A stretch of DNA of 64,000 bases from Kineobactrum sediminis (GTDB lineage: Bacteria; Pseudomonadota; Gammaproteobacteria; Pseudomonadales; Halieaceae): positions 186,001-250,000 of the forward strand of contig NZ_PKLZ01000007.1 in assembly GCF_002868715.1 (NCBI RefSeq). Reading direction: 5' to 3'. Shown here in pieces: positions 8,938-17,457 of this stretch. Position 1 is the first letter of the stretch; every line of letters starts with the position of its first letter. Below the pieces are notes generated by a model. The model was not told where the DNA came from. It saw only the letters and a program-made list of their open reading frames with translations, and did no database searches. The translations under genes and the position numbers were made by a program.

Positions 8938-10125
8938 ATGAAGATCCAGTTTACCGAGGCGCAAAGGGCCTTGCGAGATGAGCTGCGCGCCTATTTCAGC
9001 CAAATGATGACCCCCGAACTGCGCGCCGAATGCGAGCGTGATATGGGAGAAGGTGGCGGACCGTTATGGCGCGAGGCCCTGGCTCGTATGGGCCGCGACG
9101 GCTGGATAGGGCTGGGCTGGCCCGAGGAGTACGGCGGTCGCAGCCTGTCGCCGCTGGAACAGTTCGTATTCGTTGAGGAAGTGATGCGGGCCGGGTACCC
9201 CTTCCCGTTCCTGACCACGGAATCTGTCGGTCCCACCCTGGCCGAACATGGCAACGACTGGATTCGAGAGCACATTGTGCCCGCAATTCTGGCCGGTGAG
9301 TTACTGGTGTCCATCGGTTACTCCGAGCCAGCCGCGGGTACTGATCTCGCCGCTTTGCAAACCACCGCGGTGCGCGATGGGGATGACTGGATCATCAACG
9401 GCCAGAAAATGTGGACCTCACTGGCACACTTTTGCGATTACACCTGGCTTGCGGTGCGAACCGATCCCGACGCGCCAAAGAAACACAAGGGCATTACCAT
9501 GTTCCTGGTGCCCAACAGTGATCCCGGCTGGAGTTGCACGCCGGTGCATACCCTGGGTGGTGTGCGCACCAATGCCACCTTCTATGACAATATCAGGGTT
9601 GGCGATGATCACCGGGTTGGCGAGGTCAATGGCGGCTGGAAACTCATTACCAGCCAGCTGAATCGTGAACGGTTGAGCCTGATCAATTTCGGTCCCATCT
9701 CCGAGCTTTTCAACCGGGTCGTGCAATGGGCCCGTGAAACAACCCTGCCCGGTGGTGCTGCAGTTGCCTCCCAGCCCTGGGTCCAGGCAAACTTCGCGCG
9801 CTGCCGTACCCTCATTGAGTGTATGAAGCTGATTGTCTACAAGCAGTCCTGGGCCATGACCGAGGGTACGCTGGGAATGGCGGACGCCTCGGCGGCCAAG
9901 GTCTATGGCTCCGAGGGCTTCATTGAAGTCTATCGCTACCTGGGTGAAGTTGTTGGACAGGCCGGTTTGTTGCGCAGTGATTCAGCCGGTGCCGATGCAC
10001 TGGCCGGCAAGATTGAGCGTTTATACAGAACCTCCTCGATCATTACTTTTGGTGGGGGAACCAACGAAATCCAGCGCGATATCATATCCGCAGCGGGGCT
10101 GTGGATGCCTCGCGCCAGCCGCTAA
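8938..10125 (+). CDS. Acyl-CoA dehydrogenase family protein (subunit 1 of a pair)
   Basis: 395 residues. N-terminal helical domain (MKIQFTEAQRALRDELRAYF), WPEEYGG near residue 60, GYSEPAAGTDLAAL in the FAD-binding middle domain (about 124-137), and a C-terminal IITFGGGTNEIQRDII. In medium-chain enzymes the residue before GT in this last motif is part of EGT with the catalytic Glu; here that position is Gly, as in several FadE proteins of steroid or side-chain degradation whose catalytic base lies elsewhere. It is separated by 13 bases from a second acyl-CoA dehydrogenase, which resembles the alpha2beta2 heteromeric FadE pairs. It oxidises an acyl-CoA to an enoyl-CoA; the acyl group is unknown. 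Confidence 0.9.
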   Translation: MKIQFTEAQRALRDELRAYFSQMMTPELRAECERDMGEGGGPLWREALARMGRDGWIGLGWPEEYGGRSLSPLEQFVFVEEVMRAGYPFPFLTTESVGPTLAEHGNDWIREHIVPAILAGELLVSIGYSEPAAGTDLAALQTTAVRDGDDWIINGQKMWTSLAHFCDYTWLAVRTDPDAPKKHKGITMFLVPNSDPGWSCTPVHTLGGVRTNATFYDNIRVGDDHRVGEVNGGWKLITSQLNRERLSLINFGPISELFNRVVQWARETTLPGGAAVASQPWVQANFARCRTLIECMKLIVYKQSWAMTEGTLGMADASAAKVYGSEGFIEVYRYLGEVVGQAGLLRSDSAGADALAGKIERLYRTSSIITFGGGTNEIQRDIISAAGLWMPRASR

Positions 10126-10138
10126 CCAGGGGACGACG

Positions 10139-11266
10139 ATGGACTTTGGCTTTTCCGATGTGCAAGTACAAGTACAAACCCTGGCGCGCAAGATCCTGGA
10201 TGACAAGGTCAGTCCCGCCACCCTGGCCCGGTATGACGAATACCAGCAGGAGCGGTTCGATCGCGATCTGTGGCGGACACTGCTTGGTGCCGGCCTGCCC
10301 GGCGTTGCGATTGCGGAACGGCACGGCGGTATGGGGCTCGGGTTCACCGAGCTGGGTTTGTTCATCGAAGAGCTGGGTCGCAGCCTGGCTCCGGTACCCG
10401 TATTGACCCACTGCGTGGCGGCGATGTTGCCCCTGCAGCAGTTTGCCCCGGCAGCGTTACAGGAGAGAGTCCTGCCCGCGGCTGCCAGGGGTGATGTGTT
10501 ACTCACCGGTGCGTTCTGGTGGGGCCAGCCCGGGGTGCCCGACGATCCTGTGGATGCGACACTGGAAGCCGGGGGCCTGCGGCTGCGTGGCTGCTGTGAG
10601 GGTGTGCCTTTCGCCCTGCAGGCAGACAAGGTACTGCTTGCCGCTCGACATGCTGATGGAACGGCCATTGTGCTGCTGGACACCGCCGCGGAAGGGGTCG
10701 GCATGAGTCCCATGCAGGTTACCCATTTTGAACCTCACTATCGGGTCGAACTGCAGGATGTGCTGGTGCCAGCGGCGGATATCGTGTGCCATGAGGGTGG
10801 TGAAGCCCTGCTGGACTGGACCCGGGAACGGTGCATTGCCGCTCTGTGTGCCCAGCAGCTGGGTGCTGCTGACTACGCCATGCGCATGGCGGCAAGCTAT
10901 ACCAGTGAGCGCGAGCAGTTTGGTGTGCCGATCGCGACATTCCAGGCGGTCGGGCACCGAATGGCCGACTGTTACATCGACGTTGAATGCCTGCGGCTGT
11001 GTGCCTATCAGGCGATATCCATGCTCAATGAAGGCGGCGATGCGACAACAGAGGTGCAGATCGCCAAAATATGGGCCGGCGATGTAGGCCATCGGGTCAG
11101 CTACGCCTGCCAGCACGTGCACGGCGGAACCGGCATTGATCGCGATTATCCCCTCTGGCGCTATTGCCTGTGGCTGCGCTATAACGAAATGACGCTGGGA
11201 AACAGTAGTGCCCACAGTGCAGACCTGGGTAGTCGCCTGGCAGCGGGACAGGCGCTGTTCAACTGA
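10139..11266 (+). CDS. Acyl-CoA dehydrogenase family protein (subunit 2 of a pair)
   Basis: 375 residues from the ATG at 10139, with AGGGGA a few bases before it; the frame extends upstream inside the preceding gene but that part is not family-like. It keeps the N-terminal helical bundle (MDFGFSDVQVQVQTLARKIL), a shortened middle domain, and a C-terminal helical domain with ERCIAALCAQQLGAADYAM, SEREQFGVPIATFQAVGHRM and QHVHGGTGIDRDYPL. The C-terminal end resembles the smaller partner of heteromeric FadE complexes. Tight spacing after the previous gene supports translation as a pair. Substrate unknown. Confidence 0.88.
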   Translation: MDFGFSDVQVQVQTLARKILDDKVSPATLARYDEYQQERFDRDLWRTLLGAGLPGVAIAERHGGMGLGFTELGLFIEELGRSLAPVPVLTHCVAAMLPLQQFAPAALQERVLPAAARGDVLLTGAFWWGQPGVPDDPVDATLEAGGLRLRGCCEGVPFALQADKVLLAARHADGTAIVLLDTAAEGVGMSPMQVTHFEPHYRVELQDVLVPAADIVCHEGGEALLDWTRERCIAALCAQQLGAADYAMRMAASYTSEREQFGVPIATFQAVGHRMADCYIDVECLRLCAYQAISMLNEGGDATTEVQIAKIWAGDVGHRVSYACQHVHGGTGIDRDYPLWRYCLWLRYNEMTLGNSSAHSADLGSRLAAGQALFN

Positions 11267-11332
11267 TATTCAACCGCTAAAAGCCCCGGGGCTACTGCTG
11301 CACCCGGGGTAGTCTGGGTTACACTGTGGTCA

Positions 11333-12028
11333 ATGCCTGCGTACCCTTCATATCTTGTTCTTACGGCTGCCATCCTGCTGCTCTGCGCCTGTGCGCAACA
11401 AAAACCCGGAATCCAGCCGACGGCCAATCGTACCGGAGTGGATTTCAGTGGTACCTGGGCGCTGGACTACGGCCAGAGTGATAACATCCAGACGCGCCTT
11501 AATGGCATGGTCCGGGAGTTGCAGCGCCAGGCTGAACGCAGGGCACAGAACGGCGACACACGCGGTCCTGGAGCCAACCTGACGATTGGTAACGGTACCG
11601 ACAGCGGCTCCTCCATTATCGGTCTTGCGCGGATGTCTGACCTGGTTACCCGCTCGCAACTGCTGGATATCGACCAGGATCCCCAGAAGATCCGGGTGCG
11701 TCGGGAAGACAATTTTGCCCTTGCCTGTGACTTTCACGACGGCAAGCCTGTTTTGGTGGAGACTCCACTGGGCCGCGAACAGTGTGGCTGGGAGGGGCAC
11801 CAGCTGGCTTTCATAATCGCCTTGCCCGAAGGCCTGTCGATCCGGCACCGGCTAACCCTCGGCCCTGATGGTGAATGGCTCAACATCGCCACCACGGTGG
11901 TGTCGGACAGGGTCTCGTCTCCGTTCACCCTGAACCGGGTCTATCGGCGCATGGAATCCGGAGCAGCCGGTTACTCCTGCCGGCAAACCCTGACCCGAGG
12001 TAAAGTGTGCACTACCGAAACGCCCTGA
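11333..12028 (+). CDS. Lipoprotein of unknown function
   Basis: 231 residues. The N-terminus is a lipoprotein signal with LLCAC, so the mature Cys is about residue 20. The body begins FSGTWALDYG, a beta-barrel-like opening seen in lipocalin-like secreted proteins, followed by a charged helix (LNGMVRELQRQAERRAQ) and a region rich in beta strands with four cysteines (Cys131, Cys151 and two near the C-terminus). I do not recognise a named family. It overlaps the next lipoprotein gene by 22 bases, so the two are probably made together and may act together at the envelope. Confidence 0.7.
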   Translation: MPAYPSYLVLTAAILLLCACAQQKPGIQPTANRTGVDFSGTWALDYGQSDNIQTRLNGMVRELQRQAERRAQNGDTRGPGANLTIGNGTDSGSSIIGLARMSDLVTRSQLLDIDQDPQKIRVRREDNFALACDFHDGKPVLVETPLGREQCGWEGHQLAFIIALPEGLSIRHRLTLGPDGEWLNIATTVVSDRVSSPFTLNRVYRRMESGAAGYSCRQTLTRGKVCTTETP

Positions 12029-13143
12029 CAGGCTTGTTGCTCGCCGTTTTACTGGCAGCGTGCTCTGCTCCGCAAACCGTCGCGCCGCTCGCCTTCGATG
12101 CCAGCGCCTGGCCGGCGCGCGTCGGCGCCGTCGACCTGCAGCGCCTGGCCCAGGCACCTGCCGAGACCCTCGATATCGCCCTGGTCAGTTTTGATGCCGG
12201 TATCCCCGAGCGTAGCGCCGGGCTTAGTCGGCAGGGGATTTTCCCTGATATCCGCCAGGCCGAGGCGCGCTTCATCCCGGTGCGCCTGCGCCAGGTGTTG
12301 CAAAAAAGTAATGCCTGGGGCGTGGTGCGAGTGCTTCCGGAGCCGCAACTGGCGCCAGAGTTGCAAATTGAAGGCCGTATTGTGCACTCCGATGGAAGAT
12401 ACCTCGTTGTGCATGTCAAGGTACTGGACGCCAGTGGCCGCGCCTGGCTTGACGCTGTTTATGCCGATGAAAGCAGCGCGGCGGACTATCCCGTTGCGAT
12501 GGACACAGACCCGTTCATCGATCTGTATCGTCAGCTTGCCAACGATCTGCTTGCGACCTTCCGCGGCCTCTCGAGCGAGGAGGTACTGCGTATTCGCCGG
12601 CTTGCGTTGTTGCGGCAGGCCAGTGCCCTCGCGCCACAAGCCTTTGGCCGATTCTTGCAGCGGGATGAAAACGGTAATTATCAATTGCAGGGACTGCCGG
12701 CGGAAGGTGATCCGATGCTGGCCCGGGTGCAGCGTATACGGAACCAGGAACACCTGTTTATCGATACCGTCGATGAGCAATATGTGGATCTGTTCCAGGC
12801 CATGCAGCCCACTTACAATCTGTGGCGCCAGTACGGACGCGAGCAAGCCCTCTACAGGGCCGACTACCAGCGTCGTCTGGCGCAGCGCGACAGCGCCGGT
12901 GCGCGCGGTTCCTACGCCGCCATGGAGCAAAGCTATAACGCCTACAGATGGAGTAAAATACAGCAGCAGGATCTCGAAGAGCTTGCCCGCGGATTCAATA
13001 ACGAAGTGCAACCCACGGTGCTTGATGTTAGCGGCAGTGTGGTTCGGCTCAGCGGCAGTCTCGAGAGTCAGTACGATGAGTGGCGTCGGTTGTTGCAGGC
13101 CATTTTCGCGCTCGAAAGTGGGCTTCCCGGTACCCCACCGTGA
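12007..13143 (+). CDS. Lipoprotein of unknown function, coupled to the preceding one
   Basis: 378 residues from a GTG preceded by GAGG. The lipobox is LLAAC, giving a lipid-modified Cys at about residue 19. The middle portion (VRVLPEPQLAPELQIEGRIVHSDGRYLVVHV) looks like a beta-strand domain reminiscent of periplasmic lipoproteins that follow an envelope assembly pathway, and the C-terminal 200 residues are mostly charged helix with many Gln and Arg. No family is named with confidence. Start overlaps the end of the preceding lipoprotein gene; a gene for a helix-turn-helix protein follows after 58 bases. Confidence 0.7.
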   Translation: MHYRNALTGLLLAVLLAACSAPQTVAPLAFDASAWPARVGAVDLQRLAQAPAETLDIALVSFDAGIPERSAGLSRQGIFPDIRQAEARFIPVRLRQVLQKSNAWGVVRVLPEPQLAPELQIEGRIVHSDGRYLVVHVKVLDASGRAWLDAVYADESSAADYPVAMDTDPFIDLYRQLANDLLATFRGLSSEEVLRIRRLALLRQASALAPQAFGRFLQRDENGNYQLQGLPAEGDPMLARVQRIRNQEHLFIDTVDEQYVDLFQAMQPTYNLWRQYGREQALYRADYQRRLAQRDSAGARGSYAAMEQSYNAYRWSKIQQQDLEELARGFNNEVQPTVLDVSGSVVRLSGSLESQYDEWRRLLQAIFALESGLPGTPP

Positions 13144-13201
13144 CTCCTGTACCGTACTGAATTTAGTGCCCGCGCCCCTTATTATCGGCTAAGCTACGCT
13201 A

Positions 13202-13876
13202 ATGACAGACAAAAAAGACAATGTCGCCACCGAGGGGCTACTGGCCTCCCTGGCTCGATTGACAGGCCAGGTTGCCGGTGGCAGCCTGGAAATTGCCCGC
13301 AATACGGCGACCATGACCGCCATGTTTGGTGAAAACTGGTTGCGCGGGGCCTTGCTTAACACCATGGAGCCGGAGCGGCTAGAGGCCATGGCAGATGCTG
13401 GCCATTTTCTCCGCGATACCCGGGAAACTGCCGGATTATCCCTGAAACAGCTGGCTGACAGCCTTGGGCTGTCGGATAAATCCTTGCTTGAAGATGTCGA
13501 AAGCGGTGAAAAAGTGATGCCCCTGGAACTGGTGTTACGCAGCGCCAGCTTGTTGGCACGGCACGATCCCATTCCTTTCCTGATCAAATTCATGCGCACC
13601 TATAACCCGCAACTGGAGCAATCCGAGGTAATGGTGTTGCCACGGCAGTATGAGCGCGAGCGACGTTTTGTTAACCTGTACCGACAGCACGATATCCTGC
13701 GAACGTTGTCTGATGCCGAGCATGAGCGCTTCATAAGTTACATTGACAGCTCTGCACAGCTGGTGCTGGATTTGATGCAAAAGGAAAAGCTGGCAAATGC
13801 GGTATCCCCGGAATCCGTTCGCGAAAACAAGCCGGCCAAGGGTGCCGCGCGCAAGCGCAGCCGGCGCCAGGTGTAA
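13202..13876 (+). CDS. XRE-type helix-turn-helix protein
   Basis: 224 residues. The first 65 residues are an uncharacterised helical segment. Residues about 67-120 (HFLRDTRETAGLSLKQLADSLGLSDKSLLEDVESGEKVMPLELVLR in pieces) match a Cro/CI-type helix-turn-helix. A long helical domain follows, and the tail is strongly basic (AARKRSRRQV). It is probably a DNA-binding regulator; its targets are unknown. It lies between the two lipoprotein genes and rlmKL on the same strand. Assignment of the DNA-binding domain is good, the rest is descriptive. Confidence 0.75.
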   Translation: MTDKKDNVATEGLLASLARLTGQVAGGSLEIARNTATMTAMFGENWLRGALLNTMEPERLEAMADAGHFLRDTRETAGLSLKQLADSLGLSDKSLLEDVESGEKVMPLELVLRSASLLARHDPIPFLIKFMRTYNPQLEQSEVMVLPRQYERERRFVNLYRQHDILRTLSDAEHERFISYIDSSAQLVLDLMQKEKLANAVSPESVRENKPAKGAARKRSRRQV

Positions 13877-13959
13877 ACAGGCACCGCCATTACGGCTGCT
13901 CCTACCTCAAGGAATACATTAATGATCTTATCGCTGATACTCGCGCGGAATCTGCAGCA

Positions 13960-16137
13960 ATGTCGATAACCGCGCCCCGGCAGTGGTTTGCCACCTGCCC
14001 CAAAGGCATTGAAGGCCTGCTCCTCGACGAATTGAAATCCCTGGGTGCAATAACAGCGCGTGAAACCGTAGCCGGCGTTCATTTTGATGGGCCGCTGGCG
14101 CTGGGTTATCGCGCATGCCTGTGGTCGCGGCTGGCCAACCGGATCCTGCTACCACTGGCCCGCATTGAGGCCCAGGATGCTGATGAGCTGTACCGCGGGC
14201 TTATGACCGTTGCCTGGGATGAGGTGCTGGGTCCCGAGCAGACCTTCACTATCGATTTTACCGGTGAGAATGCCCATATCCGCAATACCCAGTTCGGTGC
14301 CCAGCGCTGTAAGGATGCTATTGTGGACTGGTTTCAACAGCGCACCGGCCAGCGACCCTCGGTCGATCGCAAGGATCCCGACCTGCGTTTTAACGTGCGC
14401 CTGTCCCGACACGGTTTTTTGCTGGCGCTGGATATGTCTGGTGGTAGCCTGCACCGGCGCAACTATCGACTGCAGGCGGGTGCCGCACCCCTGAAGGAAA
14501 ATCTGGCGGCGGCGGTTTTGCTGCGCGCCGACTGGCCGGGCATGGCTGCCCGGGGCGGCGCGTTGATCGATCCCATGTGCGGTTCCGGTACCCTGCTCCT
14601 CGAAGGTGCGATGATGGCCGCGGATATCGCTCCCGGACTACACCGCCCGCGCTTTGGTTTCGAACGCTGGAGGGACCACAATCCGCTACAGTGGCAGGCG
14701 CTACTGGCTGATGCACAGGGCCGGGCTGCGCGGAGCAGGCAGCTGCAATTGCCGGAAATTCGCGGCTATGACGCCGATCCCAAAGTGGTGCGCATGGCCC
14801 AGGAAAATATTGCCAGGGCCGGGCTGGAATCAGTCGTACGGGTTAGCTGCAAGCCTTTATCGGAGCTGCAGAAGCCCAGCCACATGCCGCTACCGCAGGG
14901 ACTGCTGGTATGCAACCCGCCCTATGGCGAGCGGCTGGGCGAAAAGGCCAGTCTGCGCTATCTGTACCGCCAGTTGGGCGAAACCATGCTGCGGGAGTTC
15001 CCGGGTTGGCAAGCTGCCGTATTCACCGCCGATAATGACCTGGCGCGGGCCACCGGCCTGCGCAGTCACAAGCAGTACAAGCTCTGGAATGGTGCGCTGG
15101 AGACCACGCTGTTGCTGTTTGACCTGGCCAACAATCGGCTTAGTGAACCGAAAAGTGGTGAACGGCAACCGGCCATATTACCCGGCGGCGAGTTGTCCGC
15201 GGGGGCGCAGATGTTCGCCAACCGGGTGCGCAAGAACCGGCGTCGGCTATCGGGCTGGGTCAGGCGCGAGGGTGTGAGTTGTTACCGGTTGTACGATGCC
15301 GACATGCCGGAGTATGCGGTGGCGATCGATATCTATGGTGAGCAGGTACACGTTGCAGAATACCAGGCCCCATCCGGTGTCGATCCGGAAGCGGCGGCAA
15401 CCCGCCTGCAGGAAGTGCAGGCGGCGCTGCCGGAAGCGCTTGCAGTAGCCCCGGGAAATATCGTCTACAAGACGCGTCAACGCCAGCGCGGTGATGAACA
15501 ATACCGCAAGCAGGGCGACAGCGGTGAAATGCATACGGTGACGGAGGGGCGCGCGCAATTACTGGTAAACCTGCGCGATTACCTGGACACCGGCCTGTTT
15601 CTGGATCATCGACCATTGCGTTTGCGTCTTGCCGCAGAGGCTGAGGGCCAAGATTTCCTCAATCTGTATTGTTACACCGGTACTGCCACAGTGCATGCCG
15701 CGCTGGGTGGTGCCCGCAGTACTACCAGCGTGGATCTATCCAATACCTATCTGGGCTGGCTGCGCAAGAACCTCGCTCACAACGGCCTGGACGAGAGTCG
15801 CAACCTGATCCACCGCGCCGACTGCCAGCAATGGCTGCACACCTGCGAACAGCAGTTTGACCTGATACTGCTGGATCCACCGTCTTTCTCCAACTCAAAG
15901 AAACTGGACGATGCGTTTGATGTGCAGCGCGATCACGTACCGTTGCTGCACGCCGCCATGGCCCGGTTGCGACCTGCGGGCGTGCTGTATTTTTCAACCA
16001 ATCGGCGGGGCTTCAAGTTGGATGAGGAGGTGCAGGAAACGTATTCATGTGAAAACATTACCCGTGAGACCCTCGATCCCGATTTTCAACGTAATGCCCG
16101 TATTCATCTCTGCTGGCGTGTCACTCGGCTTGGGTGA
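13960..16137 (+). CDS. rlmL: Bifunctional 23S rRNA methyltransferase RlmKL (m2G2445/m7G2069)
   Basis: 725 residues, close to the E. coli fusion protein. Order: N-terminal THUMP domain (about 50-160), first Rossmann methyltransferase domain with DPMCGSGTLLLEG (about 204) and the NPPYGERLG catalytic motif (about 324), then the second methyltransferase domain with LNLYCYTGTATVHAA (about 568) and LDPPSFSNSKKLDDAF (about 638). The two halves modify guanines 2445 (N2) and 2069 (N7) of 23S rRNA in the cytoplasm. It stands as a single gene, with an AT-rich gap behind it that carries DnaA boxes. Confidence 0.96.
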   Translation: MSITAPRQWFATCPKGIEGLLLDELKSLGAITARETVAGVHFDGPLALGYRACLWSRLANRILLPLARIEAQDADELYRGLMTVAWDEVLGPEQTFTIDFTGENAHIRNTQFGAQRCKDAIVDWFQQRTGQRPSVDRKDPDLRFNVRLSRHGFLLALDMSGGSLHRRNYRLQAGAAPLKENLAAAVLLRADWPGMAARGGALIDPMCGSGTLLLEGAMMAADIAPGLHRPRFGFERWRDHNPLQWQALLADAQGRAARSRQLQLPEIRGYDADPKVVRMAQENIARAGLESVVRVSCKPLSELQKPSHMPLPQGLLVCNPPYGERLGEKASLRYLYRQLGETMLREFPGWQAAVFTADNDLARATGLRSHKQYKLWNGALETTLLLFDLANNRLSEPKSGERQPAILPGGELSAGAQMFANRVRKNRRRLSGWVRREGVSCYRLYDADMPEYAVAIDIYGEQVHVAEYQAPSGVDPEAAATRLQEVQAALPEALAVAPGNIVYKTRQRQRGDEQYRKQGDSGEMHTVTEGRAQLLVNLRDYLDTGLFLDHRPLRLRLAAEAEGQDFLNLYCYTGTATVHAALGGARSTTSVDLSNTYLGWLRKNLAHNGLDESRNLIHRADCQQWLHTCEQQFDLILLDPPSFSNSKKLDDAFDVQRDHVPLLHAAMARLRPAGVLYFSTNRRGFKLDEEVQETYSCENITRETLDPDFQRNARIHLCWRVTRLG

Positions 16138-16485
16138 GGGTTAGCAGACTGTTGGGCGCTGCAAGGTAAGTGTCCGCAAACCTTGCGAGTGCATTCTATC
16201 CACATCTGAAAAGGTGGAATAAGTCAAGACATTGACTCTGCAAAGATTGCCAAGCTACTTTATGTCATGAGTTTATAGCATTGATTGATAAGCATTTATT
16301 GTGATTTTTCCCGGCAAATATAAATTTGGGAGCGGTTGTCGGCCAGGGTCCGGTCCTGGTACCGGATTATTTGTCCCCACAGTTATCCACAGATCGAGCT
16401 GTGGATAACTGTGGCGGGTGACCGGTTTTGACGATTCTGGCCGCGACCGGTTTGGCAACAGGCTCAAAGAACAAGGATTGGAACC
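16138..16485. other. AT-rich gap with head-to-head DnaA boxes
   Basis: This 348-base gap holds no gene. At 16377-16414 there is a perfect inverted repeat: CCACAGTTATCCACAG, a 6-base centre, then CTGTGGATAACTGTGG. Each arm contains the consensus DnaA box TTATCCACA (16383-16391 on +, 16400-16408 on -). A third near-match, CTATCCACA, is at 16196-16204. Between them, about 16215-16335, the sequence is clearly richer in A and T than the surroundings. No T-run follows the dyad, so it is not an intrinsic terminator. A DnaA-binding locus (origin-like, datA-like or DARS-like) is inferred. Confidence 0.6.
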
Positions 16486-16941
16486 ATGACCTCGCTGCTA
16501 ATTGTGTATCACAGCCAGAGCGGTACCAGTGCCAAGCTGGCAAGAGCCTGCTGGCGTTCGGCCTGTCGTGTCGAAGCCGTTGCTACCCGAGTGTGCAGGG
16601 CCTGGGATGCGGGTACTGCCGATATCCTTACCGCTGACGGACTGATTCTGGTGGCGGCCGAAAACTCCGCCAGCGTCAGTGGGGGAATGAAAGACTTTCT
16701 CGATCGAACTTTTTATCCGGTTGCGGCAAGCGGGCGGGTGCTGCCTTGCGCGCTGCTTGTTAGCGCTGGTAACGACGGACGCGGCGCACGGCAACAGGTG
16801 GAACGTATCCTCTCCGGTTACCCCATGCGCCTTGCCATGGCCACGAGTATCTTTCGCGGAGAGTTCACGGCGCTACACCGACAGCAGGCGGCAGAACTTG
16901 GCGAGGGGTTTGCCACCGGACTCGAAATGGGCATTTTTTAA
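16486..16941 (+). CDS. Flavodoxin-like / NAD(P)H-dependent FMN oxidoreductase
   Basis: 151 residues, flavodoxin-like fold. The N-terminal strand and loop LLIVYHSQSGTSAKLA has the FMN-phosphate loop (HSQSGTS, residues 9-15). The second motif, AENSASVSGGMKDFLDRTFYP, fits the isoalloxazine-contact loop and following helix of the NAD(P)H:quinone reductase group. It is likely a cytoplasmic FMN protein; electron donor and acceptor are unknown. It precedes a thioesterase gene by 45 bases on the same strand. Confidence 0.78.
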   Translation: MTSLLIVYHSQSGTSAKLARACWRSACRVEAVATRVCRAWDAGTADILTADGLILVAAENSASVSGGMKDFLDRTFYPVAASGRVLPCALLVSAGNDGRGARQQVERILSGYPMRLAMATSIFRGEFTALHRQQAAELGEGFATGLEMGIF

Positions 16942-16986
16942 TACTACGGCCGTTGTTGGCGGAACAGGGATACCACGGAGATCAGG

Positions 16987-17457
16987 ATGACGATGAGCGA
17001 TAACAATGGCGCGGTGCCCGCAGGGTATGAGCCGCTGCCCACGGGGCTGGGCTTCACCGATTTTTTGCAACCCAGCTACCGACGGCTGACCGGGGAAGCA
17101 GTCAGTTTCGGGATCCTGGTGCAAAAATCGCATTGCAATATCATGGGTATTTGCCACGGGGGAGTGATCATGACGCTTGCCGACATTGCAGCAGCGACTG
17201 GTGTCAACCATGCCTGTGGGCGACAGGCCGGAAGCCCGACAATCAACCTGGCAGTGGACTTCATTAACGCGGGCAAAGAAGGTGACTGGTTACAGGCTGA
17301 TGTGGCCCATGTCTCCATCAAGCGCCGCTTCGGCTTTTGTAATGGTTTACTGACTGGCCCCCGGGGAGTTGTTGCCCGTTTTAACGGTACGTTCTACCTG
17401 CCCGATCACGATGGTATCTGGAAACAACCGGCCAGCGATGGCGTTGAGGCTGGCTAG
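16987..17457 (+). CDS. PaaI-type hotdog-fold thioesterase
   Basis: 156 residues. The segment CHGGVIMTLADIAAATGVN (about residues 56-74) is the HGG-x4-LAD signature of PaaI-like acyl-CoA thioesterases, with the catalytic region in the HGG loop and Asp in LAD. The C-terminal half is the expected beta strand set. Such enzymes hydrolyse aromatic or short acyl-CoAs and often serve catabolic clusters. Its stop codon overlaps by four bases with that of the convergent LysR gene. Confidence 0.82.
   Translation: MTMSDNNGAVPAGYEPLPTGLGFTDFLQPSYRRLTGEAVSFGILVQKSHCNIMGICHGGVIMTLADIAAATGVNHACGRQAGSPTINLAVDFINAGKEGDWLQADVAHVSIKRRFGFCNGLLTGPRGVVARFNGTFYLPDHDGIWKQPASDGVEAG

Noticed and set aside
11282-11309. 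GC-rich palindrome and 7-bp hairpin after the second acyl-CoA dehydrogenase gene
   Set aside because: No T-run follows, so a terminator call is not supported; a regulatory role has no other evidence.
12049-13011. 320-residue open frame on the - strand
   Set aside because: Antisense to the second lipoprotein gene, which has a clear lipobox and ribosome site.
16377-16414. Large dyad considered as an rlmKL terminator
   Set aside because: It lies about 240 bases after the stop and has no T-run, while both arms contain exact DnaA boxes.
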